From: Embiotoca jacksoni
Lineage: Eukaryota > Chordata > Actinopteri > Embiotocidae
Direction: 5' to 3'
Assembly (NCBI GenBank): GCA_022577435.1
Contig: JAKOON010000012.1
Span: 15,118,585-15,182,584 of the forward strand
DNA length: 64,000 bases
Position numbers and translations under genes: made by a program. Every line of letters starts with the position of its first letter. Within the stretch, counting starts at the first letter, position 1. Positions 12,473 through 23,309 of this stretch are shown here, piece after piece. The notes under the pieces were generated by a model that did no database searches, was not told where the DNA came from, and worked only from the letters and a program-made list of their open reading frames with translations.

Positions 12473-13218
12473 TGATTGGATTCAGCCTTGATTTTGGATT
12501 GATGTTAGGGTAAAGTTTGGAATAGGATTAACTCTGAATAAAATGAATGTCAGTGTATATATTTTCGAGCAGACACACACAGTATGTCCATAATGTTGAG
12601 TGCAGTGTGTGTGTGCACAAGGATTGCACAATCTGTCATTGTGTTTCTGGCAGTCCAGCCACAGTCACATTTGTTTTATATTGATCCCCATGACTAATTT
12701 GTATTGTTGGAAGTATTTTTTTGGGCAGATTGGTGAAAATTGATACCACCACAGAATGTGTTGGCTCTTATTGATGAGACTGAAGGGAGTGAACCAAAAA
12801 ATAGTCAACATGTTAAGGAGTGGGAGAGCAGTGGTCATTAGCGGGTAAAGCACGGTGTTCATTTCAGGAATATTGTATGGGGACAATTTCTGCATCTGCT
12901 AACTGTAAAAAAAACAAACACTTTAATGCTTTTTATGCATTTACAAAAACAAAAAAAACTTTGTGATCAGATCACAAATCTGTATTCAAATATCCAATTA
13001 ATTATAAACTATAAACTATAAAAATCATGTATTTACATAATTCAAACTTATGGTACATAGTAAATAAACATATCTCTTGATATATCACTGATGAGTTGTA
13101 AGTCATTCTAAAGCCTTCAGTAGTCATTATCAGCATATCCATGATTGATAAATCATTTGTTAATGTTGTGGTTGAAAGATTTGCTAATATTTTCCAGCTG
13201 CATGTAAAGGAAAACACC
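12473..13218. other. Unassigned non-coding stretch
   Basis: AT-rich with short A and T runs. There is a small direct repeat of ATAAACT near 13005-13019. No gene seen. Confidence 0.5.
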
Positions 13219-13275
13219 TGCATGCACATGCACACGCACACGCACACATACACGTACACGCACAGGCACAGGCAC
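13219..13275. repeat. Imperfect CA/CG-rich simple repeat
   Basis: Units of CACACG, CACATG and CAGGCA alternate over about 57 bp. It is a degraded CA-type microsatellite. Confidence 0.8.
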
Positions 13276-13364
13276 TATGTATAAAATATAAAAAACATGT
13301 ATAAAAAACAATCCATGTGGAAATGTGAATCAGCCTGGTGTCACACCTCCTACATGAATGTTGA

Positions 13365-13646
13365 TGCATATGGTAAATGGTCTGTACTTGTATAGTGGTT
13401 TATCACCTTATTGTCTCAAAGTGCTTTTACATGGTTTTTCCATTCACACACTAATGAGACTGATCACCATCCAAGGTGCTGCCATCAGGAGTACATTCAC
13501 ACACATATATGTGGTACACCATCAGGAGCAACTCAGGGTTCAGTGTCTTGCTCAAGGATGCTTAGGTGGACAGGAGGAGCTGGGGAATGAACCACCAACC
13601 TTCTGATTAGCGTGCAACCCACTCTACCGTCTGAGCCACGGCCCAC
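13365..13646 (-). mobile_element. tRNA-derived SINE-like element, reverse copy
   Basis: On the minus strand the element begins with a tRNA-like head. It has GGTAGAGTGGGTTGC (A-box region) and GGTTGGTGGTTCATTCC (B-box region), and ends with the AAATG-GACCATTTACCAT type tail (13370-13380 on +). The same structure in the opposite orientation lies at 38937-39246, which confirms a repeated family. The boxes are those used by RNA polymerase III, so the ancestral source was probably transcribed internally. The element adjoins the Harbinger Myb-like gene 36 bp away. It is a fossil copy, not a tRNA gene. Confidence 0.75.
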
Positions 13647-13681
13647 CCAATATAAAAGTAGCCAGGTGGTTCACCTAAAAC

Positions 13682-14451
13682 ATGGACACAATGGAAAGCA
13701 GGACAAAGAAAAGAAACTTCTCAGACACTGAAATCGAGGTGCTTGTGGGTGAGATGGAGAAGAGAAAATACATTTTGTTTGGTGGCCACAATAGTGGTGT
13801 CACAAACCAGAAGAAATGTAATGAGTGGCAACTTGCTGCTGCTGCAGTTAATGCAGTGGGTGCGACAAATCAGTCAATTCCAGAAATCAAAAAGAAGTTG
13901 TCTGATTTAAAGGTAATGGCGAAAAAGCAGATCGCACCCCACCGCCATAATGTGTCTTCCACTGGTGGTGGTGGTGAATTAACACCTCTTGAAATATGAA
14001 TGGCCTCAATACTTGGGGAAACAAGTGTGTGCAGCTCCAGAAAAGGAGGGAGACACCACCACAGAGGCATACGGTAAGTAAAAAAACAACAACAAAACTT
14101 TATTCCATTAATTAACAGGCGCACATTGGAAAAAAAAAAAAAAAAATCAATGTTTGGTCTTCTGTTTGGTTTCTCCTTCAGAGTCGGTGGGAGCAGCAAG
14201 TGGCGGCGAGGTTCCCAGTGAGGAGGAGGGGGCTGTGGCAGAGCGTCCGGCCGTCCCTGTGTGTCCTGTGTGCATGGTGCCTCTGGAAGTAGCCGGGCCT
14301 GACTGATGCTGTCCTGCAGACACAAGGAGACACAGTTACAGCAATCAATGTAATATCTGATGAACTGAAAGAGATAAGAGATGTCCTCAGTGACATTTCA
14401 ACAACATTAAAGGAGCTTGTTAAAAAGTCAACCTTTGCTGCAGTTTTACAG
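13682..14451 (+). pseudogene. PIF/Harbinger Myb/SANT-like protein gene, broken
   Basis: From the ATG at 13682 the frame encodes a Myb/SANT-like DNA-binding domain, residues about 8-85. It includes FSDTEIEVLVGEMEKRKY, NQKKCNEWQLAAAAVNAVG and EIKKKLSDLKVMAKK. This is the accessory protein that, in Harbinger transposons, binds transposase and element ends; vertebrate NAIF1 belongs to the same domain family. A TGA at 13997-13999 stops the frame where relatives continue with Arg-Met-Ala-Ser, consistent with a CGA-to-TGA CpG decay. A single-base frameshift follows near 14028. An intron is visible at 14074-14181 (donor GTAAGT, acceptor TTCTCCTTCAG). Exon 2 reads through an acidic linker, hits another stop near 14302, then continues in another frame as DELKEIRDVLSDISTTLKEL. 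A possible second donor is CAG|GTATCG at 14452. Retaining introns argues for a DNA transposon, not a processed copy. Confidence 0.8.
14074..14181 (+). other. Recognisable intron of the Harbinger Myb-like gene
   Basis: The sequence runs from GTAAGTAAAA to TTCTCCTTCAG and contains an A homopolymer (about 14130-14146). Joining phase 1 on both sides restores the acidic linker frame (EAYE/SVGAASGGEVPSEEE), which supports the splice call. Confidence 0.7.
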
Positions 14452-14461
14452 GTATCGCATG

Positions 14462-14571
14462 ACATGAGCACTTATTGCAATACGAGTGCAGTCAACTGAG
14501 CTGATTACATTTGGAAAACCGGACATTTCTGTGAATTGTCTTTTAATGTTGGCCTGTTCTTCCACAGTGTA
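14462..14571 (-). pseudogene. PIF/Harbinger transposase fragment, converging with Myb-like gene
   Basis: The minus strand encodes about 35 residues containing VEEQANIKRQFTEMSGFPNV followed by ISSVDCTRIAI. In PIF/Harbinger transposases, SGFPNVIGAIDGTHI-type sequence holds the first catalytic Asp of the DDE triad, and here VDCT keeps that Asp. The remaining catalytic region and N-terminus are absent. The converging arrangement of the two genes matches the usual Harbinger gene layout. It is too short to be active. Confidence 0.75.
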
Positions 14572-15944
14572 AGAGATGTATAGCCTACTTATTTTAATGA
14601 TCCCATACAAAACGCAGGCATTAGACTACTTAAAGACGCCTGCGAAATCCCAGACCCAGAGCAAAAATTGACGGAATTATTCGAGTCTTTTTTAACAGAG
14701 GCTTGAGGCAGAAAGTTAGGCTATTACGCAGACCCATTGGTCTATTTGTTAACTAATGAACGTTAATCATCTTCATCACTAGCTGTAGCTTCTCTCTGAT
14801 CAGATGTTGTTGTTTTTTTGTCATTCCAGTTGATGGCAGTCTGTTTGCTTTAATCCATCGCTCTGTTTGATTTATTGTAAAGAAAAGTTAAAAAGTCGCA
14901 GAATGAAATCGGTTTCTGTTCCTGTTCATTTAAAAAAAAAATATATATATATTATTATTGTTATTACCTGTCGGCTAATTCCCGCTGGAAAGAGCCGGTA
15001 GCCAGGAAACCCATAGCTGTCAGTATTTGAAGGGGTACTGGGATGGCGCGGTTCCATCGTGTCGGACTGCCTATTGATGGGCCCAGTTAAGCACATAGAT
15101 CCAAGAGCATGGCTCTAGGGAATCTAAATCGGCTTATTAGGTAGTCATCATCATGGGCCAAGAAATCTTTGTGTTTCCGGCTCCCTTCTTAGTCTGCCAT
15201 TTATCAAGTCTTCTAGCTGTGCCAACCCATCCATCCTGGAATATTCGGCTCGAGTGGCACCGCAGTATTTATACGTTTCCTGCAATCAGACTGATTACCT
15301 TACACCCTGTCAAAATGATCGATCAATCAGGGGTATTCCCTACTCTGCATGGGATATCATTTGAAAATGATTTATGACTTACTTTTTAAAGTTGTGACAC
15401 TCGGCCTGCATTAAGAGTGATAATGAAGCTATGGAGTGTAATAATTGGGCAAGAGCTCTCACTGGCTTTTTTACCAGACTTGCGTAATGCTAGTTTACCC
15501 AATCCATATGTTCACATGTTGAAGATGAACCTTGTGAGGTCACTGGAGGAAGCACAGTTAAAAAATATTTGGGATTTGATTTGGCTTCTATCTTTTACAA
15601 TTGAACGGTGCTTCTGGAATAGTTATGGCTCACTGGTACAAATAACCCATCTGGTTTGAATGTTTATGAGGAAGTGGATCAGTGATATGAAGATAAATTA
15701 AATGTGTATAATTGTATAACTGTAATCACGACTCTCACATGAATCTGGCTTCAATTAACCACCTCATCATCTGTGTCGCCAAGTTTCCCCGTCTCCAAAA
15801 CGTGAGTACAGATGGGTCAGAGTTTGCTATAGGTACGCACATTTTCCCATCAAGTTTGTTTTTATAAATCCCGACTTTTGCATGGGGAGTAGCGTAAGCC
15901 TGTTTCAGGCCCTGTTTTTTTTTTTTCCAAATTCAATGGTTATA
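14572..15944. other. Unassigned stretch after the Harbinger remnant
   Basis: The first few hundred bases may be decayed Harbinger interior, but no further transposase motif could be read. An AT-rich simple run (AT units, then TTA/ATT) lies at 14931-14968. Frames at 15153-15377 and 15417-15659 have no recognised domain. A T homopolymer lies near 15916-15926. Confidence 0.5.
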
Positions 15945-16300
15945 GAAGAGGCCCCTGAACTGTGGTGTGATGGCAATTGGGTTCTTCAACATGACAGTGT
16001 GCCCACTCACAGTTAATTTTCACCTGCAACAACACAATTGTTTCACCCCGACTCGCCATATTTGGCTCCTTCTCCTTTCTATTCTCCAACATAAAGTTCA
16101 AGCTGAAGCGTCACTATTTTGATGGGGAGATCCAGCATGAATCACCGAAGGGGCTTGACATGCTTACAGAACAGGACTTCCAGGGAGCATTACAAGCGTG
16201 GCAGGAGAGCTGGGAGCGGTGTCTCTCTGGAAAAGACTACTTTGAACGGGATGGTGGCCAGATTTTAATCAGATGCTGTTTTTGGTTTTTATCATTGAAG
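15945..16300 (+). pseudogene. Mariner-like transposase fragment, C-terminal part
   Basis: The segment starts inside the KRPELW-type motif (15945). It carries a shifted remnant of the HDNAPAH and SPDLAP region, then an open C-terminal part: FKLKRHYFDGEIQHESPKG, TEQDFQGALQAWQESWERCL and KDYFERDGG. This order (SPDLAP block, LK..F block, W..RW.RC block, YFEGD end) is that of mariner-family DD34D transposases. Unlike the 37 and 44 kb copies, this one keeps the normal C-terminus. The N-terminal helix-turn-helix half is missing, and frameshifts separate the blocks. Confidence 0.8.
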
Positions 16301-17640
16301 TCTAAGAGTTACTCAGCAACAGTCTTATCTCTTAGAAAATATTTGTCAAAGTCCTCGTGAAAATCCTTGCACACAAAGCTCTAATCTGTCATATAGAGAG
16401 TTTATTTATTGTGTAAATCCATACATTGATTTTGCTACCTTATTTTGTCCTTCTAAAGATCAATCATTTATTGAAATATGTTTCATGATCTTTCATTACC
16501 ACTTTTAAGACCTTCAGGCCCTGGTGTCCTTCACTCTAAACCTCTAAAAGGACCTGGCCCCAGCTAAACTAAATATATCTAAAAAGTTAAGAAGAGAAGT
16601 AAAGACTAACACAGTGCAATGTGACAAAGTCTCTCAGTGTTTTGTTGTCTCCATCTTCGTCCGCTTTGATGAAAGGATGTGGCGTGAGTGAAGAGTGTTG
16701 TAGATATAAACACGCTGAGGAAGCTGTTTGTTCAAAGCTGAGCAGGGATTATATAATAACAGACAGCGCGCAGCTCAGGATGGATCAGATCTCGCTCTTT
16801 ATAAACACAGATCCACTGGCGGTCTCCCCTGCTCACTATCTGGGTGATGTGCATGAGTCAGACCTGTGTCTATTCACAAAACTCAACATTACACCAAACA
16901 AAAGACAGATCGCTGGAAACACTGTTGAACATGATGTGTTCTGTTTTTACTGGCTAAATTCAACTTCATTAGCTCCTCCATACACTCACACAAAAACAGA
17001 CACACCCATGGATATACACTTGTGCAATAGTAAAAAGAAGTGATAAAAACCTAAAACTGGTCAATGATAAACTTACAAAATTGGATATGAATTGTACCAG
17101 AAAGTTGTTGTTAGTCTCACAGCACCTCTCATGGGAAGATTTTTTTTTCATGTATTTAAATTGTTGTGAGGGTCACTGTCATCAAGATAAAAATGACAGG
17201 TCCAACAGCATCTACTGTCCTGTTCAAGAAAGTCTGTTACCCCTCACGTGACATCCCAAACAGTCAGTTATTTCTGTTCAGAGTGAGGTACAATTTTAAT
17301 CACCGCAGACTCTTACTGTATAATAATGTCCTAAACATGTTTTTTGTTAGTACAAAAGTACATGATGTATTTTGATCCACTTTAGTGTTACATTTCAAAC
17401 AAAGTGGGAACACAATGCATATTGCTGAGGTGTGGAACAGGAAAAGTTCACATTTGGTCAGAAATAAGTAGGCAGATTATTGTTGGCGAGATTACAAACA
17501 GGGTTCAGGGAAAGACGCAAACTTGGTTGGTGAAAACTGAGGCAAAGATAATGTGTAAATGTTTTTTTTTTTAAAGAGTGGAAGTAGCTTCCAGGTGTGA
17601 AAAGTGAAGCCAATATGAAAGTGCCTTCAAGTGTGACATA
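16301..17640. other. Unassigned stretch with a 140-codon open frame
   Basis: The frame at 16621-17043 (+) is open for 140 codons, with no gap and no homopolymer basis. I recognise no domain or signal peptide. Its sequence has the feel of an old repeat, but I could not find a second copy in this window. The remaining sequence is AT-rich with no named repeat. Confidence 0.4.
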
Positions 17641-18479
17641 AAGGGCTGGTAGGGGTTGGCACCAAAAAGCCTCTGGTTCCATGGACGCCCATTCAACGCC
17701 CAGTCAACTTCTCATGGAGTCTCATGGAGTCATGTTTTTTTTCTCCACATTTCATTATGGTTTCAATAGCTGAATTCACTCCTTCTGATCAGTGTTATGG
17801 TGGCCCATCTGAAAATAATTCATCATTAATCAGTGTGACAGACATCTTGCCATCACCGTGGGTTCTTCCGGTCCGAACGCACAACAACTAGCCACAGTAC
17901 AGTTGGTCAACGTGTTTTTTCAACACAAACAATATTTTAGTTCACTTGTGCTCTCCTGCCGGGCATTCGAGTATATGCCACACGTCCTGTCCGCAGCCAG
18001 CCTGCTGCTCCGTGTCCCCAGGAGTGAGAACCGTCCGGTGACCGGCTAGATGCTTTTATGTGGAGAGACAAAACGCGATTTACTGCAGCTGTGCTAATTA
18101 GGCCTCTTCCAGGCATCGTTTTCTGAACCACTCCCCCAATCAGTCCTGCCTGCAGTTGAGCCAAACCATACCCCATTATCATAATTAGATATTAGGCTTC
18201 AAAGAGAGGTATGTTTGAGGACCTGCCTGGTTTGATTGACATGTCTGGGTACAGTTAGCTTTCCCGTATAGGTGGGCGGGTGTAGATTCGTCCCATTACC
18301 CAGTCAGATTGAGACAGATCCACTTCTCATTCCTCACATATATTCACTTCTGGCTCCAAAACACCAAGCTGGTGACTGCTAAAAGATGGGACTAGAGGCT
18401 TCAAAATGTCATTTCACAAACCAATGGTTTACATCACGGTTAATTGTCACTTAGTTTTGCTTCATTCAGCATTTATACC
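17641..18479 (-). repeat. Teleost dispersed element, copy 2 (long form)
   Basis: The minus strand repeats the block order of copy 1 at 7811-8072 (ACCATTGGTTTGTGAAAT, GAAGCCTCTAG, GGAGCCAGAAGTGA, TGTCAATCAAAC, TTATTTTCAGATGG). It then continues with CACTGATCAGAAGGAGTGAA, CATGGAGTC tandem blocks and GTTGACTGGGCGTTGAATGG, which I recognise as the 3' part of the same teleost family. About 350 bp (17830-18180) absent from copy 1 lies in the middle, either an insertion here or a deletion there. It includes a GC-richer stretch with no named identity. Confidence 0.75.
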
Positions 18480-19920
18480 GGAGAAGGTCCCAATAAAGTA
18501 ACAAAGATGAGTTCACACGCGCACAACGTAGTTTACAGCTAACGACTAATATTGTTTAGTCAGCATGACTTTTACCAGTTGAAGTGTTGATGGTGTTGAG
18601 TGGAACCATGCTGTGTAACATGAGTCTCCCTCTGCCCCCCACAATCTTCATAAGCGTTATATTAGGTGTAAGCCGCTCCATAAATCTCATATGCAGGGTA
18701 AGTATTGCATTAGATTATTCAGCCAGCAGAGAAGTAAGGAAAGAGGGAGAAGAGAACAGATTGAGGGGGAATTACAAGAAAAAAAAGAGATGATTCCTCA
18801 GTTGTATTAGTCATGTTTTATATCTGTGGAGGTTTGCAAAGCTGCCAGCTTTAAAAAAGTGCAAACACAAAAATGTCTCACGTGCATGATTGCATATGTA
18901 AACATAACAAGGTATTTTGAACGTGCACACACACACACACACACACACACAGATGCACATTTTGCTTGTGCACATACACGCAGATGTACGCACACACATG
19001 TTGGTTTTGGCTGATGATGTCTCCTGTGAAGAGAAAGGACATTGGAGCCCAGACTCTGCTGTATGTTCATAGAAAACTGAAACCCAAATTAAACTTGCAC
19101 AACTATGGGTTGCTTGTATGTGTGTGTGCATGCAAGCTTGTATCTGTGAGTGTGTGCCATTGTTTAATTAATGGTAGCTCCCATGAATTACTGGAAGTTA
19201 TTCTCAGAAACACAAACACACACAAACTTACGTGATATCTGTCAGTCCCACTCCATGTACAAACTGGGCAGTGAGTTTACAGAGCACATACACATGTAGA
19301 GATATATTATTGGATGATGAGCAAACATCATACTGTGGGGATGCAATTATCACATTATCTCTCTAATGATGCTATAACACATGTTCAAGCAAGAAGACAA
19401 TTCATATTCTAATTTCACCACTACTCTGCTGCTCTACCTCTCACTATGTTACCTTAATATAGGTTTGATGCAAAAAGCACCATATATTGTCTGCCTCATG
19501 TTTAATGTGAAAACAAAGTCCTTATAAACCATCCTCTATGTTGTTAACAGACAGCTGAGCACAGGTCTGCTTACAACATAAGGCTGTATAGTCTCAGTAA
19601 TTATACAATATAAAAGTGGCCACCCCATATTAACAAATCAAAAAGGCCACCCTGGGGAAGTATAAAACCCAAGTAATAGGCAAATAAAGAACAGTCTACA
19701 GTAAAAACAGGATACGTGGTGGGATATGCTGAAAGGGAAAACAAGCAAAACTCTGAGTGCTGCTGAAGGTAACTACAAATTACATCTACTGAGAGGGCTG
19801 ATTGGCAGAGTGGCTGCAGGTGAGCAGATTGGGGAACTGGGAGCAGGTGAGGAGAATGGACTGGAAGGGCCGAGTGGGCAAAGGAAAGCTAAAGCCAAAC
19901 TAATCCAATTCTTAAACAAC
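18480..19920. other. Unassigned non-coding stretch
   Basis: No gene or recognised repeat beyond the CA microsatellite near 18926. A run of GT-rich and CA-rich words continues to about 19230. Confidence 0.5.
18926..18951. repeat. (CA)n microsatellite, about 26 bp
   Basis: Thirteen CA units, followed by scattered CACACA words up to 19000. Confidence 0.9.
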
Positions 19921-20221
19921 CATACTATTTAGTATGCAAGAAAAATATTTACTATATTCCAATACATAGCATGTCAAATGTAGTTTGCCAAAACTACCAG
20001 GATGTCCGACTACATCCTGTCGTATTTTGTAGCTTGCAAACCAGCATGCTTCTCTCTCTGTTCTGAACCAAAATCGTCTACTCAGCGGAAGATACATCAC
20101 ATTGACTGAGCCACCGGAAGACTTGGTGGCACTAATGCTCTGCCCAGTTGCAATTGTCAATAGGAAGAAGAACCAGAAGAAGAATAACAAGAAGAACAAG
20201 AACAAGAACAAGAACAAGAAG
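19921..20221 (+). repeat. Teleost dispersed repeat ending in an AAGAAC array
   Basis: The segment starts with the self-complementary ACTATTTAGTATG-type end. It includes AGGATGTCCGACTACATCCT and GTCGTATTTTGTAGCTTGCA, and ends in a purine-rich simple array. These blocks recur together in teleost genomes, normally with a GAA-rich tail. The family type (SINE-like or DNA) is not clear to me. Confidence 0.6.
20163..20221. repeat. (AAGAAC)n hexanucleotide / GAA-rich array
   Basis: GAAGAA units grade into about five exact AAGAAC/ACAAGA hexamers. The strand is all purine apart from the single C per unit. It is the expanded tail of the adjacent repeat. Confidence 0.85.
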
Positions 20222-22210
20222 GGGGATTTAAAGGAAGCATACTGGTTCCAAATCGCTACAGATGGCGATGAAGATGACCAAGAAGGTCAAAGTTCAATAA
20301 GGGTAACACTCTGTACTGACAGAAAAAAAAATAAGTATTCAATTCGGAATGCAGCTTAAGTACAATACAAAAGAACAAGAAACTGAAGTCATTGCATGCA
20401 AAAAGTAAACTTATAATTTTGTATTGCCGTTTTATTAACTTTTCAAAAAACCTTTTATCTGATACCAAGAAACTCGATCGATGTAAAGGAAAACGTTTAT
20501 AAGTGCATTGAGAGTGATTATTTTGTCACTGAGTACAAAGTGTTTCACACACATGCACAAACACACATTTAAATCTACACACACACATACAGAGCAGTTG
20601 GGATTCTGAATATTGTCCTGGAGTTTATCCAGCCAGGAAACTGCTTGATGTGATCAAACTGTAATCTATACAGTTCTGTTTGATGGAGTGTGTCTGCTCC
20701 AGCAGCAATCCCACCCACACTCTTGGCGTGTCTATTGAAACGTGTGTGCGTCTTTACGTGGGTGAATCACTGTGTGCTCCAGTGTTTCACATTCGCTGCC
20801 AATCTATTTTGTTTTGTGATGAATGTCATATGGGCAAGTGGAACGGACAAGTCCTTCAGTCGTTCATTGTTTATGATGGCGAAATAGTTGTAAATTAATC
20901 ATTCAGATGTTTGTGTGTGTCTGTTTATGTGTGTTTGTGTGTCGGTTTGTATATAAAAACTCCTGCGGAGAAGAGGGGAAGTGTTCTTCCCACATGACAA
21001 CACACATGCTCACACATCTACATTCAATACTTCCCCCCATCAATTCACACAAACATACACACTTCCTCTCTCTTTCATGCACAAACACAAACACACAGAT
21101 ACAACTCAGGTATCATTACACAACACAAAAGGATCCACAGAAATCAATTAACACTCAATCTGTGTGCTGTATAAACCCTTGTAATTTGAGACAATTCGAC
21201 GTCCTGGGTTTGTTTCTCCTGGCTTAAACACAAACACACACACACACCTCCTACCACGCAGATGCACACACTATGCTGCCTATTCTTGTGCAGCTGTTTT
21301 CTATACTATTGTGATCAGTTTTCAGGAAAAAAAACAAAAAACAAGTACCACAGTCTTCAGCCTGCATTCACACAAGAAACTAAAGTATAAGGTTGCCCAT
21401 TACTTCACAAATAATTTGTGTCCAAAGTTACTTTTGCTAAAACAGGGCTTTCATCTCTTAAAAATGGACCGTGACCCTGGTAAAGTAAACAATAAAGTAA
21501 AAGCAGATCCTTTGCAAGTTTTGTATAGTTTTAGTGTGGTTGCATGCTACAAGTTGTGAAAAAGCATCAACAGGATTATTTCAAGAGAAGAGGCCTGAAC
21601 ACCTCCATGTAAATACCCGGTTAGTTGCTAATGGGATTGTTTCATCATCAATCTTTTCTGATTGTATTTGCCTCTCATTGAAGTTTTCTGGCAGCCAATA
21701 TTTGTTGTTCTTTATGCCCTGAATTGGAGCTCAATGGAGGGTCTTGTTGAACAGTTTAAGTTCATGCTCAGTGTGCTGTAACTAGTTGAGACCTGCATGG
21801 TTTCCATTATGGCTACTATTTATGCATATACACATAATTGCAATTTAAATTATGTATAATTGTCTGTCGGAAGGAAGCATACCGCTTAGGAGCTGCAGGT
21901 GAATGTCATTAATGTGCCTGAGCATGTGTGTCCTGCAGCATATGGGCAAGAGAGCATATAGCTGCTCCATCACATGTAAATAAAACAGTATTTGTGTGTA
22001 AATGTGTGTATTCTACAGGTGTAAGTCCTGCACGTAACGATTGATGTTGAGCTGAGCTTTAATGGTAACCAGGATCTCTCTCCAATGAACCAATATCTGC
22101 ATGTTTTCTGAAACTCTAAGCCAAAACAGAAATGGCAACCAAGCAGATGCAGGAGCGGACATGCTCATCAAGAGAAACTTGGGTTTAAATTGAATTGCTC
22201 AAAGGACTTA
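20222..22210. other. Unassigned stretch, CA/TG-rich in part
   Basis: Degraded CA and TG words cluster at 20545-20600, 20905-20960, 21040-21110 and 21228-21250, which accounts for the His/Thr and Cys/Val frames. 21800-22080 is AT-rich and less repetitive, with nothing I can name. Confidence 0.5.
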
Positions 22211-22402
22211 GGCTGCATTCACACCAAATCAGGTAGTGTGGCACCTTTATGCAGGATTGCGTGGAGGTGTGAGAATGTATCACTTCATGGACCATTTGTG
22301 TGACATCATGTTGTGAACTTTAACGCCCCCAGTCTGGAAGGTGGTGGTAATGCAGCTATAGCAGCTAATGCCAAGCGCCAATAAACAACAAAAGAGAAGC
22401 AG
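22211..22402 (+). repeat. Probable teleost MITE, degenerate
   Basis: It opens with GGCTGCATTCACACCAAAT and closes with GCGCCAATAAACAACAAAAG. Both phrases bracket a short teleost DNA element that I recognise, although the middle here is diverged. No coding capacity. Confidence 0.5.
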
Positions 22403-23050
22403 AACTTTACCGCCAAGGGACTGCATGGCGATTAGCCTCCCTCACGGCAGGGATGTACAACTCTGGGAAGGTCATCACCCCGGTGACCAGTCTATCTTCC
22501 ATCTTCGCAGTAGTTCGTTAAACAGCACAATGTTACAGTCCTACGCTAAGTTCTTCTGGCTGTGGGTTTCGTCTGGTCAGACCGCCCGTTTACATGATTG
22601 GCCACCACGTTTTTGCTTTTCAACAAAAGTGGATTCTGGTTCAAAACTTCCCAACCTCTTTTTTTTTTATTTTTTCTCGACCTCATTCAGTCCTCTCACC
22701 TGCAGCTTAAATGCATAACCACTACTCAAATGAATGCGACGACTGCATTTTTCTCTCATGACGCCTGATTTAGAGTGAGCGCAGCATTCAGAATGGGGAC
22801 AGGATGAGCTGGGGGTCAAATCAGTACCTCTGGTATTGACGGGCGTCTTTACCAACTGGGATACAGCAGTGGAAACTAAGGTTTGACTATGACTACTGTA
22901 TAGTTTAAATTCAAGAAAACGAAGGTTGGAACCACAAGGTAGAGAAAAAGTCCAAACGGTAAAATAGATTTGTAAGTGAGAACTTCGTTTTTTCTTTTCC
23001 CCCAGAAATCACCTTACAACCCCTCACATTTATCTACTGTCCCTGTCACC
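22403..23050. other. Unassigned non-coding stretch
   Basis: A 116-codon frame at 22368-22718 starts inside the preceding repeat and has no domain. T-rich run at 22661-22670. Confidence 0.45.
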
Positions 23051-23309
23051 GTATATAAAGTAGTTCAAAATAGCTCCACCTGCTACAACAGTAACATGCT
23101 GCTTAATCACTGATGCTTCAGTATTAATAATATAATGATGTCATGTATAATCACATATCAGTCACAGGAGCCAAACCAGTACTTTTACTATAATAGTTGA
23201 ATTCCACTTTGCTGCTAATACTTGTATAATTTTACTTCAGTAGGATATTGCATGGAGGACTTTTACTTGTAATGCAATAGTTTACATCTTGCACTTCTTC
23301 CGCCACAAA
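23051..23309 (+). repeat. Teleost dispersed repeat ending CTTCTTCCGCCAC
   Basis: Blocks TATAAAGTAGTTCAAAATAG, CTCCACCTGCTACAACAGTA, GGAGGACTTTTACTTGTAAT and GCACTTCTTCCGCCAC occur in the order known from a very abundant teleost MITE-like repeat. Its usual end is ACTTCTTCCACCACTG. Only the one end is preserved here. Confidence 0.75.

Noticed and set aside
13682..13999. Myb/SANT-like frame as a host NAIF1-type gene
   Set aside because: It sits beside a converging Harbinger transposase fragment, has a premature stop and frameshift, and has flanking SINE DNA; a transposon gene remnant explains it better.
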